64,000 nucleotides of DNA from NCBI GenBank assembly GCA_947462335.1, contig OX381704.1:26001955-26065954 (forward strand). The letters run 5' to 3'. Position 1 is the stretch's first letter; every line of letters begins with the position of its first letter. The notes below the pieces were generated by a model. The model was not told the origin of the DNA and made no database searches. It worked only from the letters and a program-made list of their open reading frames with translations. Source of the stretch: Harmothoe impar. Its lineage: Eukaryota > Annelida > Polychaeta > Phyllodocida > Polynoidae. Position numbers and translations under genes: made by a program. Below, one piece after another: positions 47,815 to 55,972 of the stretch.

Positions 47815-49119
47815 TCAGTTCATGTGGTAGTCGGTGACGGGGTGTCGATCTCGGGTCAGCTCGACGACGTTGTCGTACACCAAGTAGAGTAGCACCGTTG
47901 TTGTCGCTTGTAGCGCCGAGCGGAAACTGACTTCCACCCTCAGCTGACCCGCTCTTATAAGGTTCACGCGACACCCGTCGTGCGATCTGTCTGGGGTTAA
48001 GTCGAGGGGGAACACCGTGTAACCGTTCAGGAATTGTTCGTATGAAATACCGCAGGAGCGCGCGCCCTCGTACATCCCCGTTTCCGTGTGTAGCGCCAAG
48101 TACTCTCTCACGGCCGCTTTGGTCTTAAAGTCGGGCACGTAGGCGTCGTTCGGCACTTTCTGATCGTTCACTATCACTTGAAGCGAGCTGATGTCGTAAT
48201 GCTTCATCTCGAACGGGTTCTTGGTGTAGCTACCGTTGAAGGCGTCGTGGTCAAGGAAGCAAATCATCATCGACTTGGGAAGCTGGCCTGTGTTGGAGTG
48301 CGTGTAGCTGTGATCTCTGTTACCTTGAGGGATGGCGTAGGTCGTCACCTCCACTCTGTTCACCGGGTAGTCGAAGGGCCCGTGTTCTATCACCGCTCTC
48401 TCGTGCGTTTCCGCTACAGCGTCCGCCACCAGCACGCGTCGCACGTAGAGCTTTGCTTTGTAGATCTTCAAGCTGTAGCCTCCGTCAGCGGCGCACATCA
48501 GATAGAAAGAGGGCGCCGCTTGTTTCAGAGTGAGATTGATTTCTGTCTCTCCAACGATGAGCTTCGGTTGATGAGCCAGGTCAAAGTGCAGTCGCGCCAT
48601 CAGCGAAAAGCGCTTGTTGGAGATTAGCTTCTTGCGCGCTTTGTACCCCGCATTCGCGTCAGTCAACGTGTCAAACTGACCGGGCGTATCTTCATGCCAC
48701 CCCTGGGCGCTCATGACGCCGTCCTTCACGTCTTTGTTGTAGTTGAGTAACCCTTCCAAGTAAGCTCGGTAAGGGTAGGTCTCGGTGTTGCCAGACACTT
48801 TGAAACCGCCGATGGAGACTTGGACGTCTTTGAAGAGCGAGTGAGCCAAGTTGTTCACCGGAGCTACCGCGTCGGTGGCCTCGATCGCCGCTCCGTCCTT
48901 TAGCACTTGACATTCCAGATGAAGGTAGTTCTCGTTCAGGTCTGTGTACTCTTGCGACTTGTTGATGGTGAAATTTATGTTACCTCCATCCTCTAAAGAG
49001 TTTTTTGTTTCTATCCCCAGGAAAGACGACTTTAAGATAGTAGTCTGAGTCGGCGCTACGGTGTGCAGGTCGAGCTCAGAGAGCGCGCACTCGTTACTGC
49101 TCTCGTGTACGTAAGCCAT
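47815..49119 (-). CDS. Double-jelly-roll major capsid protein (hexon-like)
   Basis: A 434-residue protein of the family often annotated in invertebrate genomes as F54H12.2-like, recognised as the Polinton major capsid protein. Diagnostic segments are the N-terminal YTDLNENYLHLECQV and LAHSLFKDVQVSIGG, the PYRAYLEGLLNY block near residue 120, and the C-terminal FPLDLTPD with RVEVSF and TTTVLLYLVYDN, where the second jelly roll ends. It should form pseudo-hexagonal trimers of the shell. It has its own TATA-like box about 55 bases upstream (49174-49181, minus strand) and starts at an ATG with A at -3. No frameshift. Downstream spacing to the protease is 29 bases. Confidence 0.93.
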   Translation of the reverse strand: MAYVHESSNECALSELDLHTVAPTQTTILKSSFLGIETKNSLEDGGNINFTINKSQEYTDLNENYLHLECQVLKDGAAIEATDAVAPVNNLAHSLFKDVQVSIGGFKVSGNTETYPYRAYLEGLLNYNKDVKDGVMSAQGWHEDTPGQFDTLTDANAGYKARKKLISNKRFSLMARLHFDLAHQPKLIVGETEINLTLKQAAPSFYLMCAADGGYSLKIYKAKLYVRRVLVADAVAETHERAVIEHGPFDYPVNRVEVTTYAIPQGNRDHSYTHSNTGQLPKSMMICFLDHDAFNGSYTKNPFEMKHYDISSLQVIVNDQKVPNDAYVPDFKTKAAVREYLALHTETGMYEGARSCGISYEQFLNGYTVFPLDLTPDRSHDGCRVNLIRAGQLRVEVSFRSALQATTTVLLYLVYDNVVELTRDRHPVTDYHMN

Positions 49120-49173
49120 TGTGTTCTCTCTTCACGCGGCCGACAGACTGACGCCGGCCCCCTCCAGTCTTTT

Positions 49174-49181
49174 TATTTATA
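49174..49181 (-). promoter_or_regulatory. TATA box of the capsid gene
   Basis: TATAAATA on the minus strand, in the only sizeable gap (79 bases) between the virion genes, 55 bases ahead of the major capsid ATG. The position fits a start site about 25 bases before the ATG. Implies separate transcription of the most abundant virion protein. Confidence 0.6.
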
Positions 49182-49198
49182 CCTGAACGCCTAGGCGC

Positions 49199-49630
49199 TT
49201 ACCGGTCGAATACATCCCCTCTACGTCTCTTGCAAGAGCCACCGCCCGTCTGAGGGGAATGCCCACGACGACGTTTCGACCCTTTCTTAGACGCGACAGA
49301 CGTCTTTCCTCCCGAGAACGCCGTACTCGCCAGTCTCTTCAGAGCGCCTGCGCCTCGGTCTTTCACGCTGCTCTTTAAAGTCCGACCCGCCAGCACATCT
49401 TTAGCTACGCCCACACCGGCGCGGAGCAGCGTTTTTCCCACCGACTTCAATAGCGGGGTAGCCGAGCGCATCAGACCTAACAGAGCGCCGCCTAAACCGT
49501 GCCCGCTCTGGAAAGAGCGCCCGCTGTACACGGTCACGCCGTTGCCCAGCTGCGCGTTGTAGTAATCGCTGTACCCTCTGCCGAAGTCGGTGCGCCTGGG
49601 TGGAAAGTACGGAACGCGTTGACGCATCAT
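49199..49630 (-). CDS. Basic virion protein with glycine-rich hydrophobic segment (pX/pVI-like)
   Basis: A 143-residue protein starting at a double ATG (49630). Residues about 43-83 (GHGLGGALLGLM, then PLLKSVGKTLLRAGVGVAKDVLAG) form a glycine-rich amphipathic or hydrophobic stretch. The C-terminal third is strongly basic with KRRR clusters, as in DNA-binding core peptides. Proteins of this build sit next to the capsid genes in many Polintons and adintoviruses and are compared with adenovirus pX or pVI. The exact homology is uncertain. Likely roles are genome condensation or membrane penetration. It starts 11 bases after the penton stop, and an A-run directly precedes the ATG. Confidence 0.75.
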   Translation of the reverse strand: MMRQRVPYFPPRRTDFGRGYSDYYNAQLGNGVTVYSGRSFQSGHGLGGALLGLMRSATPLLKSVGKTLLRAGVGVAKDVLAGRTLKSSVKDRGAGALKRLASTAFSGGKTSVASKKGSKRRRGHSPQTGGGSCKRRRGDVFDR

Positions 49631-49641
49631 TTTTCTCTCTT

Positions 49642-50760
49642 TCAGCGCTCAATAGGTCTCAGATGAAGTGTCACGGTCACCTCGCCTCTACCGAATGGGA
49701 TGGAATGACCGGATCGGTCTCTTAAATAGATGCCGACCTCGGTAAACCTCTTGGATTTCAAGGGGAAATAATCCAAATGGGGAAAACTGATAGCTTGCAC
49801 GCCACCTCGACGCTTTCCGCCTCTGTCCACCGCCACGCAGCGCAACAGCGGCACTTGCATGTCGCCCACACGTCTCTCCTGGATCATGTCGGTGTATATG
49901 TACACAGAGTGCACGTCCCCGTAAACATCCATCGAGTAGGCGCCGGTAGTCGGCGACGCGAAACACGTCTTCTCTCCGAAGCCTAGAACGCATGCGAGAT
50001 GCTGACTCAGCAGGACAGCACAGTGTCTCGGCGGTTTGATGGTGACGCGTTTCGTCTTGGCGTCGTACGATAAGATCCGCATCGGTTTGAGCAAGAAGCT
50101 GTCGCCCTCTAGTCTGTCATCTCGCAACGTCTCACTCAAGCGCTCGACTAGGGTGTGGTTGCTTCCGGTGAAAATAGGAGGTATCTCGAATATGTTTGGC
50201 ATGAAACTGCGCACTCCCATGTCCTTCTCCATCTTTTCGATCATCTGTCTTGCTTGATGGCTGATCGTCTTCTTCTTCACCGCCGGGGACAAGAACTGCT
50301 TGTATACGGCATTCGTCTGTCTCAAGTCGACCTCTCTCTTGAACCTTTTTGTTTCCGGTTTCAATTGCTGCTCTTCCGACGTGTCTGATATCTCTTCCAC
50401 CGTTACATAGCTCGCTTCCTTCCAGTTCAGCGGGAATTTTGAGCTGAACGTTAGCTTGCTCAGACCGTTCGCGTTTTTCATTCTCTTCCAGTCTACCTGT
50501 GGTTTTTTTCCTTCGGAGAAATTAGTTTCTTTTAAAACCTGGATCGCCTCCTCTAGCGAACCTTTGGTGCGCAGAGGAACAACGATGATCAAGTCGTCGT
50601 CGTGCACGTTAGTCCATTCTGTAGGGAGGATGATCTCAGTCAGAGCCGCTTCGTACGCTTCGGGCAGAAGGAGCGGCGAGTCGAAGTGAGTTCGGAAAGA
50701 CGTCAAGCTGTTGTCAGGATAATACTCCATAGAGCTGTTGCTAGGTAGAGTGATGTTCAT
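49642..50760 (-). CDS. Penton-like minor capsid protein
   Basis: A 372-residue protein. The N-terminus carries a beta-rich segment (YYPDNSLTSFRTHFDSP, then EAALTEIILPTEW, residues about 12-50). A polar, lysine/glutamate-rich middle (about 85-190) follows. The C-terminus has CVLGFGE and the signature FPHLDYFPLKSKRFTEVGIY followed by SGHSIPFGRGEVTVTLHLRP. This layout is the Polinton minor capsid protein (single jelly roll), expected at the fivefold vertices and usually found beside the major capsid gene. It begins four bases after the integrase stop, with a short A-run before its ATG. Intact. Confidence 0.88.
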   Translation of the reverse strand: MNITLPSNSSMEYYPDNSLTSFRTHFDSPLLLPEAYEAALTEIILPTEWTNVHDDDLIIVVPLRTKGSLEEAIQVLKETNFSEGKKPQVDWKRMKNANGLSKLTFSSKFPLNWKEASYVTVEEISDTSEEQQLKPETKRFKREVDLRQTNAVYKQFLSPAVKKKTISHQARQMIEKMEKDMGVRSFMPNIFEIPPIFTGSNHTLVERLSETLRDDRLEGDSFLLKPMRILSYDAKTKRVTIKPPRHCAVLLSQHLACVLGFGEKTCFASPTTGAYSMDVYGDVHSVYIYTDMIQERRVGDMQVPLLRCVAVDRGGKRRGGVQAISFPHLDYFPLKSKRFTEVGIYLRDRSGHSIPFGRGEVTVTLHLRPIER

Positions 50761-50764
50761 TTTG

Positions 50765-51901
50765 TTACGTTATTTTTTTGACGGGGATCCACTCGTTGAA
50801 CTTGTCGTCGTAACCTAACCAACGTACGAAAGCTAACTCTTTACCGTCGACGGTCTTGCGGCGCAACACCTCGTCTATCAGGTAGTTCTTGTCGTAACGA
50901 CTCTTGTACACCTTCTGAACCTCTTCCGGGTAGAAGACGCCTTTTATCTCCTCGCCCTTGTCGTCTTTCAGCTCGAACCCTCTGCTTCCCAACGTGTTAG
51001 CAACGTCCACCACTTCCTCGCGCCAGTTTCCCTCGTACCCTTTGTCGAAGGCGCCTTTGGTTCTCAACATCCTCACTCTGTCACCCGGAGCGATGACGTC
51101 GACGGCGGACGTCTTTGTTTTTTTCTTCTTTTTCCATATTTCGTCGATTTGTTTGTTAGTTGGGAGATCTTGTCGGTAGAAAACTGTTTCGCTGTTTTCC
51201 GAGCTGACTTGAGCCGGCGCCATTTTCAACGTCTTGTGGTGAGTGCGATTGTAAGAAGACACTACATGGTGCAGCACGTCTACGTAGCGATACGTGCGCT
51301 TGTGTGTGAAATAACGCCACAGCTTCTCCTTCAGACTGCGGTTCAAGCGCTCCACTAGACTAGCTTTGATGTCGTCGTTCTCGCCAGTGAAGAACTCTAT
51401 GCCCTCGCTCTTCAAGTGATCTTGAAAGATCTTGTTCAAAAACTCTTTCCCCTTGTCTGTCTGAACAGTGCGCGGTCGTCTCTCGCCAGGGCCTGTCATC
51501 TCTCGGAAGGCCTCGGTGACATCAGCGCCGCTCTTGGATTTAATGGGAACGGCCCACGCGTACCTAGAGAAAACGTCGATCGCCGTCACCACGTACCGGA
51601 AGCGGTCGTTGTGAGACGCCAAAGCTTGCATGTCCATCAGATCTATCTGCCACTGCTGATCGATTGCGCCGGTTATAGTCTTGTTCCTTGCGAATTTTCT
51701 CCGAATGGGTTTATGTTTAGTGTAGGCGTCCAGCGACACTAAAGCGTCTCGGATGACGGCCGGGTTCAGGTGGCGAAAATGCTGTTTCTGGAGTTTAGTC
51801 ACGCTAGTGAAACTGGAGGGCGCTTTGACGTCGGTATATCTAGCTACTACGCGCTTCTTTTCTTTTTCCTTCTTGGTCAGTCTCTTCACTGGTTTGCCCA
51901 T
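50765..51901 (-). CDS. Retrovirus-like DDE integrase with C-terminal chromodomain
   Basis: A 378-residue protein. The catalytic core runs from about residue 80: Asp87 in QWQIDLMDM, Asp149 in VQTDKGKEF and Glu184 in SLVERLNRSLKEKL, with 34 residues between the last two. About 270-333 is an SH3-like region (PGDRVRML to FYPEEVQKVY). Residues about 338-378 form a chromodomain (YLIDEVLRRK, then FVRWLGY and NEWIP). I do not see a full HHCC zinc motif in the lysine-rich N-terminus. Polinton integrases insert the linear DNA and make the 6-bp duplication seen here. The chromodomain probably steers insertion toward modified chromatin. The start overlaps the upstream gene by 16 bases. Confidence 0.95.
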   Translation of the reverse strand: MGKPVKRLTKKEKEKKRVVARYTDVKAPSSFTSVTKLQKQHFRHLNPAVIRDALVSLDAYTKHKPIRRKFARNKTITGAIDQQWQIDLMDMQALASHNDRFRYVVTAIDVFSRYAWAVPIKSKSGADVTEAFREMTGPGERRPRTVQTDKGKEFLNKIFQDHLKSEGIEFFTGENDDIKASLVERLNRSLKEKLWRYFTHKRTYRYVDVLHHVVSSYNRTHHKTLKMAPAQVSSENSETVFYRQDLPTNKQIDEIWKKKKKTKTSAVDVIAPGDRVRMLRTKGAFDKGYEGNWREEVVDVANTLGSRGFELKDDKGEEIKGVFYPEEVQKVYKSRYDKNYLIDEVLRRKTVDGKELAFVRWLGYDDKFNEWIPVKKIT

Positions 51902-53073
51902 CGCGGGTCTCTTGAGGGCGTGAAAGACGAGCTCGCCGCTAGGCGGTTGCGCGCTTTCCTTTTCTTACTACGCGGCGCGCTCCTATAGGAAGTCGGAGTT
52001 TGGAAAAGTTCACGGTCGTCCTCCTCGTCGTCAGAGGATTGATCGTCCACCACCTGCAGAGAAGAGTCTGCTGCTGCTACTGCTGCTGCTGCTGCTGCTG
52101 CTTCTCCTTCTTCCGATTCGAAGCTCGGTCGTTTCCGACCTCTGTCAGCAAGCCGTGTGTCCAAACTTTGGCCAGGTCCGCTCGCTTTATACAGATGGTT
52201 TCCGATCAAGGCGTCTGTGGTGGGAACCGCTTCGCGCAGCGCTTTCGTGAACGGCGAGTAGCCCGCCGGTCTGGGCGCCGTCTTCCTGAACCTGGCGGCG
52301 TCGTTCAGTAAGTCCACTATGTTGATGCGCTGCTCAGGTGGTATTCTCCGACCCGACATCTCGCGCACCGCCCCGTCCTCGTTCCACTTGATCACTCCGG
52401 ATTTCTCCAATTGTTTGTACAGCTCCACGGTCCGGCGGCGACTCCTCTTGGGAACTTGGTTCGCCAACCGCTCGAGTAGGGACGCGCTGGCCTCTTCAGC
52501 AGACTGACGGAGGTGAGCCGGGGGCGAAGAAGAGTAGGACGAAGAGATGTTGCTGTTGTGGGGATTCGCGAGAAAAAATTGCAATCTATTCAACAACCTT
52601 CGGTATTTCAACATTTTCTCGCGCGATTCCAAAGTGGGGTCGTTCAACACTAAATCCAAGTCCCTGTAGATAAACTGTAGCACCTGGTGCAAGGCCGCGT
52701 CGGGATGAAGGGACTGCTCTGCCTGCTTGTGGTAATAGGCCATGTCGGCGGGTAGGCGGGCGGCGGTGGCAGGAGCGGAACTCTCGTTCTTTTCAGTGCG
52801 CTCATCAGGAAGAGGAGGAAGGTTTGGAGCAGTAGAAGTACTAGCAGCAGCGACTGCAGTAGTAGCAGCGCTAGTAGTAGCAGCAGCAGCGGGCACATGA
52901 TGAAGTAGACCTGCTCGTGATGATTTGTAGAGCGTCTCAGGATCCACGAGCGCTAAACGTTTGTAGTGTTGTTGCTGCTCTGAGTCCGTCATGGGGACGC
53001 CGGTGGCAATGACGCTGGTGGTGGCGGTAGTGGTGGTGCTGTCGGCGAGTAGGTGTCGAATGACGTGTCTCAT
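51886..53073 (-). CDS. Conserved Polinton protein of unknown function
   Basis: A 395-residue protein. The first ~110 residues are Thr/Ala/Ser-rich and low-complexity. Residues about 110-170 are predicted helical (ALHQVLQFIYRDLDLVL). A block at about 206-292 (RRRTVELYKQLEKSGVIKWNEDG, then RINIVDLLNDAARFRKTAPRPAGYSPF) looks like a conserved module I associate with invertebrate Polinton-like elements beside the integrase; no function is known to me. An acidic Ala/Glu/Asp stretch and a basic KKRKARNR tail follow. The ATG at 53073 overlaps the stop of the preceding gene. A TATA-like word at about 53088-53096 could instead favour the ATG at 52992. The 16-base overlap with integrase suggests coupled expression. 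Confidence 0.75.
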   Translation of the reverse strand: MRHVIRHLLADSTTTTATTSVIATGVPMTDSEQQQHYKRLALVDPETLYKSSRAGLLHHVPAAAATTSAATTAVAAASTSTAPNLPPLPDERTEKNESSAPATAARLPADMAYYHKQAEQSLHPDAALHQVLQFIYRDLDLVLNDPTLESREKMLKYRRLLNRLQFFLANPHNSNISSSYSSSPPAHLRQSAEEASASLLERLANQVPKRSRRRTVELYKQLEKSGVIKWNEDGAVREMSGRRIPPEQRINIVDLLNDAARFRKTAPRPAGYSPFTKALREAVPTTDALIGNHLYKASGPGQSLDTRLADRGRKRPSFESEEGEAAAAAAAVAAADSSLQVVDDQSSDDEEDDRELFQTPTSYRSAPRSKKRKARNRLAASSSFTPSRDPRWANQ

Positions 53074-53402
53074 ATACGGAGAATGCTCTTTATAAGCGGT
53101 AAGGCCATCCCTATGAGAGCCGGAATGAGGAAACCTCCCTCTTGTACCAAGACGCGTCTCTTTTTTTTGATGGGCGTAGATTTTTTGCCGACCTCCCTCA
53201 ACACGTCAGCCGATTCTCGAAGCTTGTCCAGTTGTTTGTCGCTGAGCGGGATGTTCCCTACCAGTAAATTGTGACAGATCTCACTCAACGCTGCGATCAG
53301 CTCGTCGCTTCCAGAGTCTATTAGATGCGAGCAGTCCTTTGGCGAGCACTTAGCTAAGTGCTTGAGAGTACCAAAGTGTCTTTCGAGTAGATGAGAAGAC
53401 AT
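53070..53402 (-). CDS. Small Polinton protein with C-terminal hydrophobic segment
   Basis: A 110-residue protein. Residues about 33-70 (ELIAALSEICHNLLVGNIPLSDKQLDKLR) form a helical module that I recognise as recurrent in invertebrate Polinton-like elements. A basic cluster (KKKRR, 79-83) is followed by QEGGFLIPALIGMALPLI, a glycine-led hydrophobic tail to the end. The basic-then-hydrophobic layout resembles viral membrane-active or capsid-associated peptides. Function is inferred only. The start is set by an ATG right after a nine-A run. The stop overlaps the next start by four bases, and the gap to the ATPase stop is ten bases. Confidence 0.75.
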   Translation of the reverse strand: MSSHLLERHFGTLKHLAKCSPKDCSHLIDSGSDELIAALSEICHNLLVGNIPLSDKQLDKLRESADVLREVGKKSTPIKKKRRVLVQEGGFLIPALIGMALPLIKSILRI

Positions 53403-53412
53403 TTTTTTTTTG

Positions 53413-54132
53413 CTACTGCTTTCTGTTGTTCTTTTTTTTGTCTAGCGGTACGAACACTAGCTGAGAGTGTATGGCCGTCAAAGAGGAGCGTATTCTCAGA
53501 TCGTCAGGTGTTGACTGCTTGAAGTCCAGGAGGAGGTATGAGTGAGGTCGCTTGAGTTCATGGGTAAATATACTAGAGAGGGCCGCCGCGTTGGACGGAA
53601 ACACCTGGCGAGACAGACTAGCTATTTGCCCCATGTCGCGCGGGTTCTTGAAAACGATCATGTAGTGAGCGTTCAGACTCATAGTTCGAAAGTCGGGTGA
53701 TTTCTGGAAGAGGTTCTGAGTGATGTATATGACGCTCACGTTCCAGTGATGCGAGTATTTAGTAAAGATGTCGGCTACCACTTGCTGATTGGAACTGCTC
53801 ATCAGATCGTCCAATATCAGTAGAGTGTGGGGTCGTACAGCGTCTTCTGCTACTTCCACGTCTCCCGCTATAGACTCTTTGCTAGGAAGACCTTCTCTGA
53901 ATTCCACACCGTACCGATTTGCCATTTTTTCAAACAGAGGTTGCCACTCGCCGTAATGGTAAAAAGTCTTTTCCACCGGCGGCGTGACCAAATTGTTCAC
54001 GTCGCTCAGAAATTGATCCACCAAGCGCGATTTTCCACAACCCGACGGACCGCTAATGATACAACTAAAGGGTCCTTGTAGTCGAGCGTCGAAATGAATT
54101 TCTGTGAAGAGTTTGCTTTTACTACTGGACAT
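53413..54132 (-). CDS. Genome-packaging ATPase (FtsK/HerA, A32-like)
   Basis: A 239-residue protein. Walker A is GPSGCGKS at residues 28-35, Walker B is LLILDD at 104-109, and NVSVIYITQN at 131-140 ends in the polar sensor residue typical of viral packaging ATPases. The size and the SRQVFP and YLLLDF segments fit the Polinton ATPase. It should pump the linear genome into the preformed capsid. The ATG follows an A9-C-A9 tract directly. It is intact and lies upstream of the other virion genes, 350 bases from the preceding 216-residue gene. Confidence 0.93.
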   Translation of the reverse strand: MSSSKSKLFTEIHFDARLQGPFSCIISGPSGCGKSRLVDQFLSDVNNLVTPPVEKTFYHYGEWQPLFEKMANRYGVEFREGLPSKESIAGDVEVAEDAVRPHTLLILDDLMSSSNQQVVADIFTKYSHHWNVSVIYITQNLFQKSPDFRTMSLNAHYMIVFKNPRDMGQIASLSRQVFPSNAAALSSIFTHELKRPHSYLLLDFKQSTPDDLRIRSSLTAIHSQLVFVPLDKKKNNRKQ

Positions 54133-54334
54133 TTTTTTTTTGTTTTTTTTTCAGGACGCGTCAGAGAGCGGTTGTGTGTCTGACTGTCTGCTGTGTTTCT
54201 CACTCGAACGGTCGGTGGTGAATGGTTGTGGAGAAAAGTCCGCCGACCTTTTTATTGATTCCGGCCGGTGTCACAGTAGCGGCGGCAGAAGTGCTTTTTT
54301 TTTTGCGATAAAATTCTATTTTCACTCAATAGTC

Positions 54335-54381
54335 ATAAATGTTTGTATCAGACTCCAGAGGAGTCTGATACAAATATTTAT
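54335..54381. repeat. Near-perfect hairpin with 3-base loop
   Basis: TTTGTATCAGACTCC (54342-54356) and GGAGTCTGATACAAA (54360-54374) pair perfectly around loop AGA. Pairing continues outward for about six more A/T pairs after one G/T wobble. The minus-strand right side includes AATAAA. It could be a 3'-end signal, a protein-binding palindrome or a replication-linked structure. Confidence 0.85.
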
Positions 54382-54389
54382 TTTTTTTT

Positions 54390-54445
54390 AAAAAAAGAAG
54401 AAGAGGAGGAGGAGGAGGAGGAGGAGGAGGAGGAGGAGGAGGAGG

Positions 54446-54476
<31 letters not shown>
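54390..54476 (+). repeat. GAA/GAG purine microsatellite followed by T-run
   Basis: AAG and GAG repeats (about 54390-54448) are followed by about 28 T. A purine tract of this length can adopt triplex or slipped structures. It is directly next to the hairpin. Confidence 0.95.
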
Positions 54477-54482
54477 GATCAT

Positions 54483-55133
54483 TTAGGCAAAGCTCGTCGC
54501 TTTGCCGTTTTTTTTTCTATTTCTGTGTTGTGACACGATCGTCTCGAAAAAGCAATAAGGCGTGTGAGCGCGGCGGTGACAAATACATATTGGAGCGTAT
54601 GGTTTAAAATAGTGCGTCCCTATCTTCTTCAATTCGGCTGCGTTGCAATATGCGGGATAACAAGTGACGACGTCGAAACGTTTAGAGACCGTGTTCACGT
54701 CGGCCACAACGCGCGCCCACCGAGTGGGAGCTGCAGTCGCTCCCAAGAAACCGATCGGCTTGTCGAATCGTTTCATAGCACTTATTCTCACTTTATAAGA
54801 GGAGGCAGGGTGAGGAGAGTAGCGGCGCTCTTTCTTTTCATGAAACGCCCAACGAGTGGGGGCGCTGAGAGCAGCTGTTATGCAATAGTAGAGTAAATGC
54901 TGTTCTGAGAAGACGGCTCTCGGCCATGTCGCTACGTTTTCCTTTTCCGCTCTTGTATAACGACGATGGCGCTCAGCTTTGCATTTCTCGAGAATTCGGT
55001 ACGCCTCAAGAGAAGCGTGAACCTCAACTACGTGACGCTCTCTCCTTTGAGATAAAAAAATAGCCGGGCAGTTGAGGAGAGCGCTTTGTTCGCGCGACCG
55101 TCTTTTAGAAACTCGCGCCCTCTGCAGCGCCAT
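54483..55133 (-). CDS. Unknown basic Polinton protein
   Basis: A 216-residue protein from the first ATG (55133). The frame is open to 55175, but only from a TTG. It is rich in Arg, Lys, His and Cys. A short phrase, APTRWA, occurs twice about 45 residues apart in similar surroundings, suggesting an internal duplication. The C-terminal half has Cys/His pairs (CYPAYC, then ICICHRRAHTPYC) that might bind metal. I do not recognise a family, and it is not a piece of DNA polymerase B. The long open frame in balanced-GC sequence, a TATA box about 230 bases upstream and polyadenylation signals after the stop support it being a gene. It is first in the minus-strand train. Confidence 0.6.
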   Translation of the reverse strand: MALQRARVSKRRSREQSALLNCPAIFLSQRRERHVVEVHASLEAYRILEKCKAERHRRYTRAEKENVATWPRAVFSEQHLLYYCITAALSAPTRWAFHEKKERRYSPHPASSYKVRISAMKRFDKPIGFLGATAAPTRWARVVADVNTVSKRFDVVTCYPAYCNAAELKKIGTHYFKPYAPICICHRRAHTPYCFFETIVSQHRNRKKNGKATSFA

Positions 55134-55358
55134 ATTTCTTTCCTCCGAAACAAAAAAGCCTGAGTGAAAATACAAATTTAAGAAAACAAAAAAAAGCTCA
55201 AAGAAAAAAAATAAGCAATAAGCAGACTCAGCTCGAAATTCCCTGCTGGCGTGATGGCGGTGACTGCAGGCGGTGGCGGCGGTCGGCTGGCCGGCCGGCG
55301 GTGGCGGTGTCGGCGGCGATGGTAGAAGGGTGTGTGGAAAGAGAGACGCATCTCAGTC

Positions 55359-55368
55359 TTTTATAGGA
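55359..55368 (-). promoter_or_regulatory. TATA box for the minus-strand 216-residue gene
   Basis: CTATAAAAGA on the minus strand in the divergent control region. The leader to the ATG at 55133 would be about 200 bases and includes a strong acceptor-like pyrimidine tract ending CACTCAG just before the ATG, so a spliced leader is conceivable. Confidence 0.5.
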
Positions 55369-55870
55369 GCGGCGAGTCTGACATTTTCAGCTGTCGCATG
55401 CTGACCTGCTGCTAGCATAAGAGAAACAAAAGCCCTAATCACACTTTTCAGCTGGATCCTTCCACCCCGCCAGACATGGATCCCAGATGGGAAGGCGGTT
55501 TAAAATTAAATCCGTGTACCGACTGTCATACAATAGGGTAATTAGTTGAACGCGTGTTACCTGTATAAAGGATTAACGGGTCATGGGCTCAGCGTGTGTA
55601 TAGAAAAACAACTACAGGTAGCGTGAACAAAGCGACCCCCTCCCTTTCTGTCACTCTGTCTGTGACTAGAGGGTGCGCGTGTGGTAAGCGGCTTATATCT
55701 AAAGAAAAAAACAAATCACCCTCGCCTGTCATCAGCAGACAGCCGGCTGGCGGCTGGAAAATGCGATTAGAGGGATGATGAGCCACGTAGTAAGCGACTT
55801 AAGGCTGATCTAAAGACCTGCCGTGAAGGGGCAGCTGGCCGGTGGCTTGAAAAAAGGCGGGGCGTAAGGG

Positions 55871-55878
55871 TATATAAG
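55871..55878 (+). promoter_or_regulatory. TATA box of the Ala-rich gene
   Basis: TATATAAG in context GGGTATATAAGGGG. A start about 30 bases on falls near 55900, past the GTG at 55883. That supports the ATG at 56003 as the true start. Confidence 0.65.
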
Positions 55879-55917
55879 GGGAGTGAAACCACATTCAGCA
55901 TCGTCATCATCGTTCAC

Positions 55918-55918
55918 G

Positions 55919-55970
<52 letters not shown>
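55918..55970 (+). repeat. CTA trinucleotide microsatellite
   Basis: About 15 CTA units in the predicted 5'UTR of the plus-strand gene. Translated, it gives a poly-Leu run that could be mistaken for a signal peptide. Confidence 0.95.

Positions 55971-55972
<2 letters not shown>

Larger units (their letters stand above)
54133..54482. other. Intergenic spacer with hairpin and purine tract
   Basis: Between the ATPase and the upstream gene. It carries the A-rich ATPase leader, two AATAAA words on the minus strand (plus-strand TTTATT at 54251-54256 and 54379-54384), the long hairpin and the GAG/T tract annotated separately. It probably terminates the upstream transcript and starts the ATPase transcript. 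Confidence 0.55.

Noticed and set aside
47786..47974. N-terminal extension of the protease to 213 residues
   Set aside because: It would start at a GTG and run through the end of the capsid gene in another frame. The ATG at 47785 gives a complete catalytic domain just after the capsid stop.
48178..48627. 149-codon plus-strand ORF
   Set aside because: It is antisense to the intact major capsid gene and has no recognisable features.
54133..54155. Plus-strand splice acceptor (long T tract then CAG)
   Set aside because: The tract is the A-rich leader of the minus-strand ATPase. No plus-strand exon follows.
54564..54896. 110-codon plus-strand ORF opposite the 216-residue gene
   Set aside because: Shorter, opposite to the gene train and without promoter signals. 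Kept as an alternative only.
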